Positions 1 to 7,824 are shown, numbered from the stretch's first letter. The stretch is 26,990 nt of DNA from DRYS01 sp964491605 (GCA_964491605.1 CAZBGY010000020.1:1-26990), one strand, 5' to 3'. Made by a program: numbers and translations. The notes: generated by a model from the sequence alone, not told the origin.

Positions 1-232
1 CTAAAGAATCTAGGGTTACTGAGAAAGCTACTATACCGATGAAAGCGGATGCTGCATCCAGTATCTCCATGAAAGCTGTGATAGCATCGCTTAACGTTAC
101 CGTACCAGCTAGAAGCGAGAGGGCGGCACCTATACCTGCGGCTAAGCCTAAGTTAACCCCATGTGGTCGTCTAATCATCAGGTAGAGTGTGATCGTGAAT
201 ATCGTTAACGCTGCTACGGCTCTATAATCCAT
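1..232 (-). CDS. ArsB/ion-transporter superfamily permease, N-terminal part (runs off the window)
   Basis: The reading frame opens at an ATG (complement of 230-232) and stays open for 77 codons to the window edge. It encodes a hydrophobic N-terminus: one helix (roughly residues 5-19), the short motif IRRPHGVNLG, then two further membrane stretches ending in AFIGIVAFSVTLDSL. This arrangement (first helix, basic Arg-Arg-Pro turn, then FI-x4-S-xx-LD) is the usual start of ArsB-type arsenite permeases and related members of the ion transporter superfamily, which export anions across the cytoplasmic membrane. A BRE/TATA-like box and an inverted repeat lie just upstream. The substrate cannot be decided from 77 residues; citrate- or Na+-coupled members of the superfamily remain possible. 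Confidence 0.68.
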   Translation of the reverse strand, partial: MDYRAVAALTIFTITLYLMIRRPHGVNLGLAAGIGAALSLLAGTVTLSDAITAFMEILDAASAFIGIVAFSVTLDSL

Positions 233-266
233 AGATGATCGGGGGCTGATTAATCTAGGGAAGACT

Positions 267-280
267 GGATAAAAACTTTC
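267..280 (-). promoter_or_regulatory. BRE/TATA-like box of the ArsB-type permease gene
   Basis: Read on the minus strand this is GAAAGTTTTTATCC, an A-rich BRE followed by a TATA-like core, about 40 bp before the ATG at 232. The spacing suits an archaeal promoter with a short leader. Confidence 0.5.
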
Positions 281-281
281 T

Positions 282-299
282 ATCAATAAAACTATTGAT
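282..299. repeat. Inverted repeat upstream of the ArsB-type permease promoter
   Basis: ATCAATA (282-288) and TATTGAT (293-299) are perfect reverse complements around a 4-nt loop AAAC. The element directly abuts the TATA-like box of the permease gene. It could be a repressor or activator operator. Because the cyclophilin-fold gene (410-1141) is transcribed towards it and a U-rich tract follows on that strand, it could instead be a weak terminator hairpin. Confidence 0.5.
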
Positions 300-409
300 T
301 AAATTTAAATCTATATTCGGCTTTTAATCACAGGTTAATATAAGAATTGTCTGTTAAAGGATGGCATATACTAAGGTTTGATACGATTATAGTAAACGTC
401 TGCTACGAT

Positions 410-1141
410 CTAACCTTCCTGTAGTATAGCTCTATACACTTTAAGATATGCTCTACATAGTTCCTCTACGGCTTCATCGATCTCGTCATGCGTAGCGTAG
501 CTCGTTATGGTGACCCACCCATCCTCATCTAGATCTAATCTTGCATGCTTCTCCAAGCTTAGTAGATCCGCTAGCTTAGCTGTGAACTTAAGCGTAGATG
601 GAGCATAGCTTTGCGGGAAGATCGGCTCGCCTTCGATATGTACACCATACTCTTCTACATACATCTTGAATCCCACCCTCACGCCTTCAGTGAACCCTAC
701 AGCCTCCACTATCGGTTCACCTCCATAGAGCGGTGTAGCAGCTTTGAACCCTATGGATTCAAGCTTAGATACGATACCGCTATAGGCTTCCGTATGCTTA
801 TACTGCTGGACTATAGCTTCAACCCCATCCTCTACCGCTCTAAGCTTACCTAAGACGCCTATGTATACGCCTATAGGGTAGACCTGGCTATAGGGTTGAC
901 TTAACCCGTAGAATACGCAGAAGCCTCTACCTGGAGGCCAATAGTATAGTTTACCAGGCTCGATCTTCAGGAAGGGTTGTAGATCTGATACATCCAGCTC
1001 TACAGGTATCTCGAAATAGATCTCTTCCTTCCATACATTTAACGTAGTCGTAAAGGGTAGCTCCCTACGTAGAATATCATCGAATCTACCATCTACATCT
1101 AGTACGAACGAATCTCCACCGAATTTTACTTCGATTAACAT
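410..1141 (-). CDS. Cyclophilin-like (TM1367 / DUF369 family) domain protein with extra C-terminal domain
   Basis: 243 residues. Residues about 1-105 match the cyclophilin-like TM1367 family: an early W37, the strand EEIYFEIPVEL (39-49), and the hallmark YYWPPGRGFCVFYG (66-79), followed by a short Gly-rich strand (GVYIGVLGKL, 91-100). The family has a cyclophilin beta-barrel fold but no established prolyl isomerase activity. Residues about 110-240 form a second region that is not part of the basic domain. It ends in a long acidic helix (DEIDEAVEELCRAYLKVYRA) and is loosely reminiscent of YbjN-type folds, but I cannot assign it. A TATA-like box lies at 1174-1185. The neighbours (ArsB-type permease, MFS transporter) give no functional link. 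Function unknown, probably cytoplasmic, since no signal peptide or membrane helix is seen. Confidence 0.72.
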   Translation of the reverse strand: MLIEVKFGGDSFVLDVDGRFDDILRRELPFTTTLNVWKEEIYFEIPVELDVSDLQPFLKIEPGKLYYWPPGRGFCVFYGLSQPYSQVYPIGVYIGVLGKLRAVEDGVEAIVQQYKHTEAYSGIVSKLESIGFKAATPLYGGEPIVEAVGFTEGVRVGFKMYVEEYGVHIEGEPIFPQSYAPSTLKFTAKLADLLSLEKHARLDLDEDGWVTITSYATHDEIDEAVEELCRAYLKVYRAILQEG

Positions 1142-1173
1142 AGCTTACCCGAGTATACTACTCCCTTGCTATG

Positions 1174-1185
1174 CGCGTATAAATG
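1174..1185 (-). promoter_or_regulatory. TATA-like box of the cyclophilin-fold gene
   Basis: On the minus strand the sequence reads CATTTATACGCG, about 35-45 bp before the ATG at 1141. It implies a leader of about 10 nt. No clear Shine-Dalgarno site is present. Confidence 0.42.
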
Positions 1186-1224
1186 TTAGGTCGAGGATCC
1201 GTTCGACATCCCTTGATGGATAAT

Positions 1225-1233
1225 CTTTTATAC
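1225..1233 (+). promoter_or_regulatory. TATA-like box of the MFS transporter gene
   Basis: CTTTTATAC lies about 60 bp upstream of the ATG at 1290, predicting a transcript start near 1257. It is back to back with the minus-strand promoter at 1174-1185. Confidence 0.45.
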
Positions 1234-1289
1234 CTCGATAATTCGAAGCTTCTAGCTTTGGTGGTAGGTATACGAAGCATATTCAGGAT

Positions 1290-2480
1290 ATGCGCGGATC
1301 GTATCCTAGAGCATATTTTGAGCTTTTAGCTTCCTCCTTCACCTTAATCTTGAGTATGAGTCTAGCTTCCTCCTTTCTACCTATCTTCGCATACGAGCTG
1401 GATCCATCGGGTATACTAGTAGGGCTCGTAGCGTCTGCTTGGTTCCTATCTAGGATATTTACGGAGATACCTTCAGGTATGCTCGCAGATATGATCGGCA
1501 GATATAGATTGCTTATATCTGGTTTAGCTCTATCATCTATCGGTGCCCTTCTATGCTCCTTATCCGTCAGCATATATATGCTGATAGCCGGTAGGGCTTT
1601 ATGGGGGTTGGGTACTGGCTTATTCTTTATGAGCAGCACAGCTATAATATTCGATACCTTCCATCAGAATGTTAGAGGCACAGCTCTAGGGACATTCCAA
1701 TCTATGGAGTTTATCGGAAGCTTCATAGGAGCACCTATAGGAGGATTCGTATCCAACTTCATAGGGTTTAGAGGAGTATTCCTATCGGCTGCGATGTTAA
1801 CGTTCGCATCCTGCTTGATAGCCTATAGATCTAGGGAGGTGAAGTATAGCGGATCTAGGGCTTATGGGGTTCACATAAACCTATCATCGTTTAAGAAGGT
1901 TCTACCCGGGGTTAGAAATCCGGGTTTGACAGCCGTCTATACTGGCTCGCTTACTAGGATGCTAATTTGGAACGGTATATCTGGCTCCGTCTTCCCGTTA
2001 TACCTAAATATGGATCTAGGGATAGGTGTCGAGGTTATAGGTATCGTGATGGGTGTTAGGACTCTAGGTATTATAGCTTCCACAGCTATCTCTGGTAGGT
2101 TATCTGATAAGCTAGGTAGGAAGCCTATGATAAGCCTAGGATTACTACTAGAAGCTATAGGGCTATATAGCTATACGCTCGCATCCACATATCTACCGAT
2201 AATGTTCATAGCGTTCACGGAAGGTTTTGGTCGAGGTATGGTTCTAACATCCCTCATGGTATTACTATCAGAGCTAGCTCCACCAGATCTTAGGGGGAGT
2301 GCTCTAGGTATATACCGAACATTCATGGATATAGGAGGGTTTACAGGCCCGATAGTATTCATGCCTATCTATGAAATCTATGGGTCATACTACGCGTTCC
2401 TATCTGCCGTAGCCGTAATCCTAGCTACGCTAGCCGTGATATCTACCGTTAAGACTCCTAGAAGCGGCTACACAACTTAG
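1290..2480 (+). CDS. Major facilitator superfamily (MFS) transporter
   Basis: 396 residues, a normal MFS length, with a hydrophobic pattern consistent with 12 membrane helices. MFS motif A appears between helices 2 and 3 (PSGMLADMIGRYRLL, about 61-75), and its counterpart between helices 8 and 9 is SGRLSDKLGRKPMI (about residues 270-283). The protein belongs to the drug/sugar efflux-like branch of MFS, acts in the cytoplasmic membrane and presumably couples solute movement to an ion gradient. The substrate is not readable from sequence. It converges, with end coordinates overlapping by a few bases, on the RpiB-like gene that ends the sugar operon, so a role in import or export of that pathway's substrate is an inference from position only. 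Confidence 0.85.
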   Translation: MRGSYPRAYFELLASSFTLILSMSLASSFLPIFAYELDPSGILVGLVASAWFLSRIFTEIPSGMLADMIGRYRLLISGLALSSIGALLCSLSVSIYMLIAGRALWGLGTGLFFMSSTAIIFDTFHQNVRGTALGTFQSMEFIGSFIGAPIGGFVSNFIGFRGVFLSAAMLTFASCLIAYRSREVKYSGSRAYGVHINLSSFKKVLPGVRNPGLTAVYTGSLTRMLIWNGISGSVFPLYLNMDLGIGVEVIGIVMGVRTLGIIASTAISGRLSDKLGRKPMISLGLLLEAIGLYSYTLASTYLPIMFIAFTEGFGRGMVLTSLMVLLSELAPPDLRGSALGIYRTFMDIGGFTGPIVFMPIYEIYGSYYAFLSAVAVILATLAVISTVKTPRSGYTT

Positions 2481-2932
2481 GTATCTAGATGTCTATGCTT
2501 ATCCAGCTTGTATAGTAGCTCTATATTCTGCATCTCGCTCTGATCAGGCTTATCCACGGATATCCATGCGTCGATTATCTCCTTAGCAACCTCCTCTGAG
2601 GTTAACCTCGCGCTTATTACGAGTATGTTAGCATCGTTCCAAAGTCTAGCATATCTAGCTGTACTAGCGTCGAATACCAACGCTGCTCTTACACCTGCTA
2701 CCTTATTAGCTGCGATACATACACCAGTACCGGTATAGCATATGAGTATACCTGTATCGGCCTCCCGACCGGCTACATACCTAGCTACTTCGAATCCTAC
2801 TTTAACCCATGATTCAGGCTTTCCAGTCTTAAGAGCACCTAGAGGTATAGCTTCATACCCTCTAGATTTAACGTATTCGTAGATGAACCTAGCTATACTA
2901 TAGGTATCATCTGAACCTATAACTATCCTCAT
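2477..2932 (-). CDS. RpiB/LacAB-family sugar-phosphate isomerase, divergent active site
   Basis: 151 residues, the family length. The fold signature is clear: IGSDD near the N-terminus, GILICYTGTGVCIAANKVAGVRAAL (61-85, in two conserved blocks) and ARLWNDANILVISARL. RpiB enzymes interconvert aldose and ketose phosphates (ribose-5-P/ribulose-5-P); paralogues act on galactose-6-P (LacAB) or tetrulose phosphates (EryI). The catalytic Cys (C65) and T67 are kept, but the histidine of the usual DH(A/V)G motif is Asp (D9) and the histidine of the (R/E)HND motif is Trp (W98). This points to a specialised substrate or altered chemistry. It is the last gene of the operon, 11 bp after the aminotransferase, with a strong GGGGAGGAG Shine-Dalgarno over the preceding stop codon. 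Confidence 0.83.
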   Translation of the reverse strand: MRIVIGSDDTYSIARFIYEYVKSRGYEAIPLGALKTGKPESWVKVGFEVARYVAGREADTGILICYTGTGVCIAANKVAGVRAALVFDASTARYARLWNDANILVISARLTSEEVAKEIIDAWISVDKPDQSEMQNIELLYKLDKHRHLDT

Positions 2933-2943
2933 AAACTCCTCCC

Positions 2944-4203
2944 CTATAATAGTTCACGTGCGTTCTCCTTGATCTTCTCTACGGCTGCTATTATTAGGTC
3001 AGCCCCATCCCTACCGGCTAGTAGTACTTGATGTGGAAGAACTATTTCTGATTTACAGAAGGATTCAGCTCCAGGTAGATACATTTCCTCGTATCTAGGC
3101 ATACGTTCTACCAGTTCTCTCGGTACAGCCTCTACTAGTCTCTCCCTAGTAAAGGCGGGCTGCCTATACAAGGGCATACCGTAACCTATGCTTGCAGGCA
3201 CACCCTCAGCTCTCAAAGCTTCTATAAACCTCTCCTTAGGTAAGCCCTCAAATTCAGCTGGGTTATACCTTATGACAAAGTAGTAGTATCCTCTCATCGT
3301 TATACGCGGATCCCTCCTCAGTGGGTCAACGCCGCCTATCCTAGATAGCTTGGAAGCTAGATATTCACCAACCTCGTGTTTAAGCTTAAGCTGCTCAGGA
3401 TAGATCTTCAACACTTCGAGTAGTATAGCTGCTTGAAGTTCTGTCATCCTATAATTCGATGATAGTATGTAGTGTATGTAGCCTGGCTTGCCTACAACCC
3501 TACCTATATTATGTATTAATCTAGCTTTATCTATGAGGTCATCTCTATTAGTTATCACTATACCACCCTCACCGGCAGTCATGGATTTAGTCTCTTGGAA
3601 GCTGAAGCACCCCATATCGCCTATAGCTCCAACCTTACACCCCTTCCATTCTGATCCATGAGCATGGGCGCAATCCTCTACTACGAATAAACCATGATCG
3701 CTAGCTATCTTCAATATAGCATCGAGATCTACAGGGTATCCGCCGTAGTGTACGACAGCGACACCTTTCACTCTCTTACCCATATCGATCCTCTCCTCTA
3801 CCGTAGCTCTAAGAGATTCAGGTGATATAGCTGCGGTTTCAGGATCTATATCGGCAAATATGGGTATACCACCAACCTCTGTGACAGCTGAAGCCGTAGC
3901 TATGAAGGTAACAGCCGGGACTACTACTTCATCCCCGAAGCTTACACCCAAGGTTTTGAACGCAAGTTCTAAAGCTACAGTTCCGTTAGCTACGGCTACG
4001 CCATACTTAGCATCGTGGAATCTAGCGAACTCCCCCTCAAACCTCTCGCATAGGGATCCAGGATATAGACGACACCAACGCCTACCTTCTAAAGCTCTGA
4101 TAATGGATGAGCGTATATCATCGTTCAGAGGAGGCCATGGAGGTATAAGCTTCCTAAGCTCCTCGGCTTCAGGTCTACCCCCCTTAATCGCAAGCTTAGA
4201 CAT
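2944..4203 (-). CDS. DegT/DnrJ/EryC1/StrS-family PLP aminotransferase (AHBA-synthase-like)
   Basis: 419 residues. This is a fold-type I PLP enzyme of the sugar aminotransferase family. It has the PLP-ring Asp in VEDCAHAHG (D177) and the Schiff-base Lys in FSFQETKSMTAGEGG (K206), plus the substrate-side block SSNYRMTELQAAI. The N-terminus (GGRPEAEE... PPWPPL) and the block RWCRLYPGSLCERFE resemble 3-amino-5-hydroxybenzoate synthase-like members that turn up in catabolic sugar loci, rather than lipopolysaccharide-type members. Such enzymes transfer an amino group between glutamate or glutamine and a keto sugar or inosose; some relatives are dehydratases. It is the third gene of the minus-strand operon, 59 bp after the FGGY kinase. 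The substrate is unknown. Confidence 0.85.
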   Translation of the reverse strand: MSKLAIKGGRPEAEELRKLIPPWPPLNDDIRSSIIRALEGRRWCRLYPGSLCERFEGEFARFHDAKYGVAVANGTVALELAFKTLGVSFGDEVVVPAVTFIATASAVTEVGGIPIFADIDPETAAISPESLRATVEERIDMGKRVKGVAVVHYGGYPVDLDAILKIASDHGLFVVEDCAHAHGSEWKGCKVGAIGDMGCFSFQETKSMTAGEGGIVITNRDDLIDKARLIHNIGRVVGKPGYIHYILSSNYRMTELQAAILLEVLKIYPEQLKLKHEVGEYLASKLSRIGGVDPLRRDPRITMRGYYYFVIRYNPAEFEGLPKERFIEALRAEGVPASIGYGMPLYRQPAFTRERLVEAVPRELVERMPRYEEMYLPGAESFCKSEIVLPHQVLLAGRDGADLIIAAVEKIKENARELL

Positions 4204-4262
4204 AACCCGATCCCGATATAGAGTTAGCTTCCATTAGGGGTAGATTAAACTTAGCGTAGATC

Positions 4263-5819
4263 CTATGTGAACGACTCCTCTAGCTTAGAGTATACTCTAA
4301 TATAGTCTTCGTAGATTTCAGCGTAAACCTGATGAACCGATGGATCTGGATCGTATACTTCATCTACCTCTACTATCTCTAGAGCAGCTGATCTAGGATC
4401 CCTATATACTCCTGCAGCTACACCTCCGAGTATAGCCGAGCCGAGTGCAGCTGCATCTCTAACCCTAGGGATCTCGATCCTCAACCCTATAATATCCGAT
4501 TTTATCCTATTCCAAACCCTGCTCTTAGATTCACCACCAACCATGCGTATACGTTCTATACTAACTCCAAGCTCCCTCAGTATCCTTAAGGTTCCGAGAT
4601 ACTGGAATCCAGCTGCTTCGAGTATAGCTCTCACGAAATGCCCCCTTCCATGACTGTGGAGTATACCGTAGAATATCCCTCTAGCTCTAGGGTTGGGTTT
4701 AGGTAGGCGGGCGCCCCATAGATGAGGATAGTAGTATAATCCTTCGCATCCAGCCGGAACCCTTGATGCCTCCTCATCCAGTATATGGTATATCGATGCG
4801 CCTTTAACCTTAGCCTCTACGATTTCGGCTCGACAAAAGTTATCTCTAAACCATTTCAAAGATGCTCCTGTAGCGTTAACGATACCTTCATACTCCCATC
4901 TACCTGGTGCTACGTGGAGGCAGCAGTCGAAGCGCATACCTTTATCTGGTCTAGGCTCCTCTAGGGGTATCTCGAATACGGATCCTGTACCGGTACCTAT
5001 GTTAGCTATGCCCTCATCTACAACCCCGGCGCCTAGAGCTTCGCACGGTCTATCTCCTCCTCCGCATGCGACGGGTGTACCAGGCTTCAACCCTGTATCC
5101 TCGGCGGCTTCAGCTGTAACTTCACCTGCAACCTCCCATGAACCCCTAGCTTCAGGTAGTATCGATGGATCTATCCCTAGAGCTTCGCATAATTCCTCAG
5201 ACCATCTAAGCTTACGTATATCGAAGAGCATAGTCCTAGAAGCCATGGTGTAATCAGTTACCGGGATACCCGTAAGCTTATAGACGATATAATCTTTAGC
5301 GCATAGTATTCTCCACGTCCTACCATATATCTCGGGTGTATTTTCTTTAACCCATAGAATCTTCGGAGCTGAGAATATGAAGTCTAACGGTAAGCCTGTA
5401 ATCTCCAGTATCCTCTCTGGATCGATAATTTTAGATATAGCTTCAGCTTGAGGTATAGCTCTACGATCAAGCCATATTATGCTACGAGCGAGGCTCTCTC
5501 CACTCCTATCTAGAAATACGACAGCTTCCCTCTGAGAATCTACAGATAAACCTACGATATCATCAGGCTTGACGCCGGATTGTTTAACGAGGGATGATAT
5601 AGCTTTAACAGCCGAGTTCCACCATTCAACCGGATCCTGCTCCGCGTAGTCTGGTTTAGGATGGTATATGGTATGATCGACGGAAGCTTCAGCGACTATA
5701 CGCCCTTCGAGGGTGAATAGAGCTGCTTTACATGCGGATGTGCCTGAATCTATACCTAGTATGTATGGAGGCTTCAATCCTTCTTCAACCATTTCATAGC
5801 CTCCTCCACCGATACGCAT
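4263..5819 (-). CDS. FGGY-family carbohydrate kinase (xylulokinase-like)
   Basis: About 509-518 residues. The N-terminal ATPase signature ILGIDSGTSACKAALF (20-35) and the catalytic Asp in ACGGGDRPCEALGAG (D256) are intact, as is the phosphate-binding NIGTGTGS (273-280). The C-terminal half has the expected adenosine-site block MVGGESKSRVWNRIKSDI. FGGY kinases phosphorylate sugars or polyols (xylulose, ribulose, glycerol, erythritol and others) with ATP in the cytoplasm. The longest frame starts at 5819 (46-bp overlap with the aldolase), but the ATG at 5792 has a GGAGGAGG site just upstream and lies right before the conserved N-terminus, so I favour 5792. Either way the frame overlaps the aldolase gene, which suggests translational coupling. 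Substrate not determinable. Confidence 0.9.
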   Translation of the reverse strand: MRIGGGGYEMVEEGLKPPYILGIDSGTSACKAALFTLEGRIVAEASVDHTIYHPKPDYAEQDPVEWWNSAVKAISSLVKQSGVKPDDIVGLSVDSQREAVVFLDRSGESLARSIIWLDRRAIPQAEAISKIIDPERILEITGLPLDFIFSAPKILWVKENTPEIYGRTWRILCAKDYIVYKLTGIPVTDYTMASRTMLFDIRKLRWSEELCEALGIDPSILPEARGSWEVAGEVTAEAAEDTGLKPGTPVACGGGDRPCEALGAGVVDEGIANIGTGTGSVFEIPLEEPRPDKGMRFDCCLHVAPGRWEYEGIVNATGASLKWFRDNFCRAEIVEAKVKGASIYHILDEEASRVPAGCEGLYYYPHLWGARLPKPNPRARGIFYGILHSHGRGHFVRAILEAAGFQYLGTLRILRELGVSIERIRMVGGESKSRVWNRIKSDIIGLRIEIPRVRDAAALGSAILGGVAAGVYRDPRSAALEIVEVDEVYDPDPSVHQVYAEIYEDYIRVYSKLEESFT

Positions 5820-6601
5820 CTATGTACTATATCCGATAAGGCTCTAACCATACCTACCGGATCGCTATGCTGCCATACATTCCTACCTATAACAGCCCCC
5901 ATAGCCCCAGCTTCTATGGAATCTTTTATCATCGATAGGAAGCCTTCCACGCTATCGGTAGGAGGACCGCCTAATACGAGTATAGGTACCGGCGATGCTC
6001 TGGCAACCTCTTTGAAGCTATCAGGATCACCCGTATAGTATGTTTTAATTATATCGGCTCCAAGCTCGGCTCCAACCCTAACGGCTAGCTTGAGATTATC
6101 TATATTTACACCATATTCACCCCTCCTTTTAGCATAGTGCTTGGATGATAACTCGGGCGGTATCATCTCAGCCATAAGGGGTATACCATACCTGAAGCAT
6201 TTAGAAGCGATTATACTAAGCTTTCTGAGGCTAAGCTTCTCCTTCTCAACGCCTACGTAACCGAAAGCTACGACTCCATCAGCTCCGATGGATATAGCTT
6301 CTTCTACAGGCGATATTATATCGTCATCGGTTATATCTGGCCCTATAATCGTAGCGGCTCCATCAATCCTAGCTATCAAAGCCATATTCCCAAGCTCATG
6401 ATACACCATCCTAGCGATAGCAGGTGTAACCATCACAGCGTCAGCGCCCCCCTCCCTAGCAGCTCTAACAGGTATGCATGGATCCTCTATACCCTTTAAA
6501 GCTCCAAACCTAACACCATGATCTACGGCTACTATGAAAGATCTACCTGTATCCCGGCGGAATATCCTTCTAAGCCTAAGATTCTTACCGATGATACACA
6601 A
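5774..6601 (-). CDS. Class I aldolase of the DeoC/FbaB (LsrF) family
   Basis: 275 residues with a TIM-barrel pattern: FIVAVDHGVRFG (22-33), then GADAVMVTP, and the Schiff-base Lys in GADIIKTYYTGD (K186), then PILVLGGPP and the phosphate-binding GAMGAVIGRNVWQ. Family members are archaeal class I fructose-bisphosphate aldolase, the ADH-synthase AroA' and the LsrF thiolase; all make or break C-C bonds of phosphorylated keto compounds. The start is TTG at 6601 with GGTG about 10 nt before it. First gene of the minus operon, divergent from the TIM-barrel isomerase at 6749 and overlapping the FGGY kinase. Position next to a sugar kinase suggests it cleaves the kinase product or a derivative, possibly to dihydroxyacetone phosphate. 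Whether it is instead a housekeeping gluconeogenic aldolase cannot be excluded. Confidence 0.85.
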   Translation of the reverse strand: MCIIGKNLRLRRIFRRDTGRSFIVAVDHGVRFGALKGIEDPCIPVRAAREGGADAVMVTPAIARMVYHELGNMALIARIDGAATIIGPDITDDDIISPVEEAISIGADGVVAFGYVGVEKEKLSLRKLSIIASKCFRYGIPLMAEMIPPELSSKHYAKRRGEYGVNIDNLKLAVRVGAELGADIIKTYYTGDPDSFKEVARASPVPILVLGGPPTDSVEGFLSMIKDSIEAGAMGAVIGRNVWQHSDPVGMVRALSDIVHRCVSVEEAMKWLKKD

Positions 6602-6748
6602 ACCGGATAAGCACCTCTAAGAAAGCATTGATAATCCATCTAGAGTTAAATCTATCTCTGAGGAAACCCCTACCCCTGCCTGGAGAGCTAAAATCTTATC
6701 TAGGTTAAATCCCTATGATATAATATTCCAACTAGATGGTGGTATACT
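6602..6748. promoter_or_regulatory. Divergent promoter region of the sugar operon, with a near-direct repeat
   Basis: 147 bp separate the divergent aldolase and isomerase genes. ATCTAGAGTTAAATC (6638-6652) recurs as ATCTAGGTTAAATC (6698-6711), differing by one inserted base. Each copy lies 40-50 bp from one start codon, so the TTAAATC part may be the TATA-like core in each direction, or the pair may be an operator. An additional ATATAATATT (6719-6728) lies close to the plus start. A GGTGGT site at 6738-6743 serves the ATG at 6749. Confidence 0.45.
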
Positions 6749-7663
6749 ATGGCTAAGTTCATTCTAGGGGTAAACAACTGCTGGGCTGTTAAAAGGTGGA
6801 TAGAACCCGATGCTTGGGTTGAGATAACGGCTACTAAGCTCGATCTTAGATACGTGCAATTCTCCTACGATCTACTAGATCCTCGATCCTACACCCCAGC
6901 TTTAGATGATATGGTCTACAGGGTTATCGATGCATGCAAGAACTACGGCGTAATCATCCAAAGCTGCTTCACAGGTTTAGCAGCTTACTCCTTCAACCTG
7001 CTCTCACATCCATACCTATCTATGAGGGTTGATAGCTACGATTGGTATGTTAAAGCTATCGAGCTTGCATCAAAGTTTAAAGCTGAAGCTGTAGGCGGGC
7101 ATGTAGGAGCTATGTCTGTTAGGGATTATAGGAATCCAGATAGAAGGAGGTATGTAACATCCATCCTCATAGATGCGTTGAGATCGCTATCACATAGAGC
7201 TGTAAACCTGGGCTTAGATAGCATACTTGTAGAACCCATGCCAGTACCTAGGGAGATACCTGCTACGATATCGGAAGCCGAATACATGATGATCGAATTA
7301 TCCAAGGATCCCAGATCATCCGTTAAGCTATGCATAGATCTAGGTCATGCATGCAATCCTGAGACATCCACGCCTGAGGATAGGAATCCATATGAATGGG
7401 TTAGGAGACTAGCTAAGTATACCCCATGCATACATGTTCAGCAGACCGACGGTAAAGCCGATCGACACTGGCCCTTCATAGAAGAGTATAATAGGATCGG
7501 GATAATAGAGCCTACTAAGCTCCTCTCAGCTCTAGAAGATGGTGGAGCTGGTCAGGTATACCTATTCCTCGAAGTAATACATCCATTCGAATATCCTGAC
7601 GATAAAGTATTGGAGGAGCTTAGGGAAAGCTCTAGGTATTGGAGGGAATACGTAGAAACGTAG
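6749..7663 (+). CDS. Sugar isomerase/epimerase, xylose-isomerase-like TIM barrel (AP endonuclease 2 family)
   Basis: 304 residues. The family's metal ligands are visible as ILVEPMPVPRE (Glu in strand 5), LCIDLGHACN (Asp and His), and the Glu near the C-terminus in VYLFLEVIHPFE. The block CIHVQQTDGKADRHWPF supplies further His and Asp residues. Known members include hydroxypyruvate isomerase, tagatose 3-epimerase, inositol-pathway enzymes (IolE/IolI) and the tetrulose-phosphate racemase EryC. I recall the QQTDG-x3-HWPF block as characteristic of a tetrulose-phosphate branch, but that cannot be verified here. ATG start with GGTGGT 5 nt before it. It is divergent from the aldolase-kinase-aminotransferase-RpiB operon and likely works in the same pathway. 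Confidence 0.82.
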   Translation: MAKFILGVNNCWAVKRWIEPDAWVEITATKLDLRYVQFSYDLLDPRSYTPALDDMVYRVIDACKNYGVIIQSCFTGLAAYSFNLLSHPYLSMRVDSYDWYVKAIELASKFKAEAVGGHVGAMSVRDYRNPDRRRYVTSILIDALRSLSHRAVNLGLDSILVEPMPVPREIPATISEAEYMMIELSKDPRSSVKLCIDLGHACNPETSTPEDRNPYEWVRRLAKYTPCIHVQQTDGKADRHWPFIEEYNRIGIIEPTKLLSALEDGGAGQVYLFLEVIHPFEYPDDKVLEELRESSRYWREYVET

Positions 7664-7824
7664 AATCCTTGATCGAAATCACCTAGATGCGTACACTTGA
7701 AGATCTGGAAGGTGTAGCATATACCTGTCAGATTCATAAATACTACCTGATGCAGGGACCATCTAATTTCCGTAGATATCCAAGTTTTCTATTTCTCTCC
7801 TACGCGTTCGTGAAGCTATCTAGG

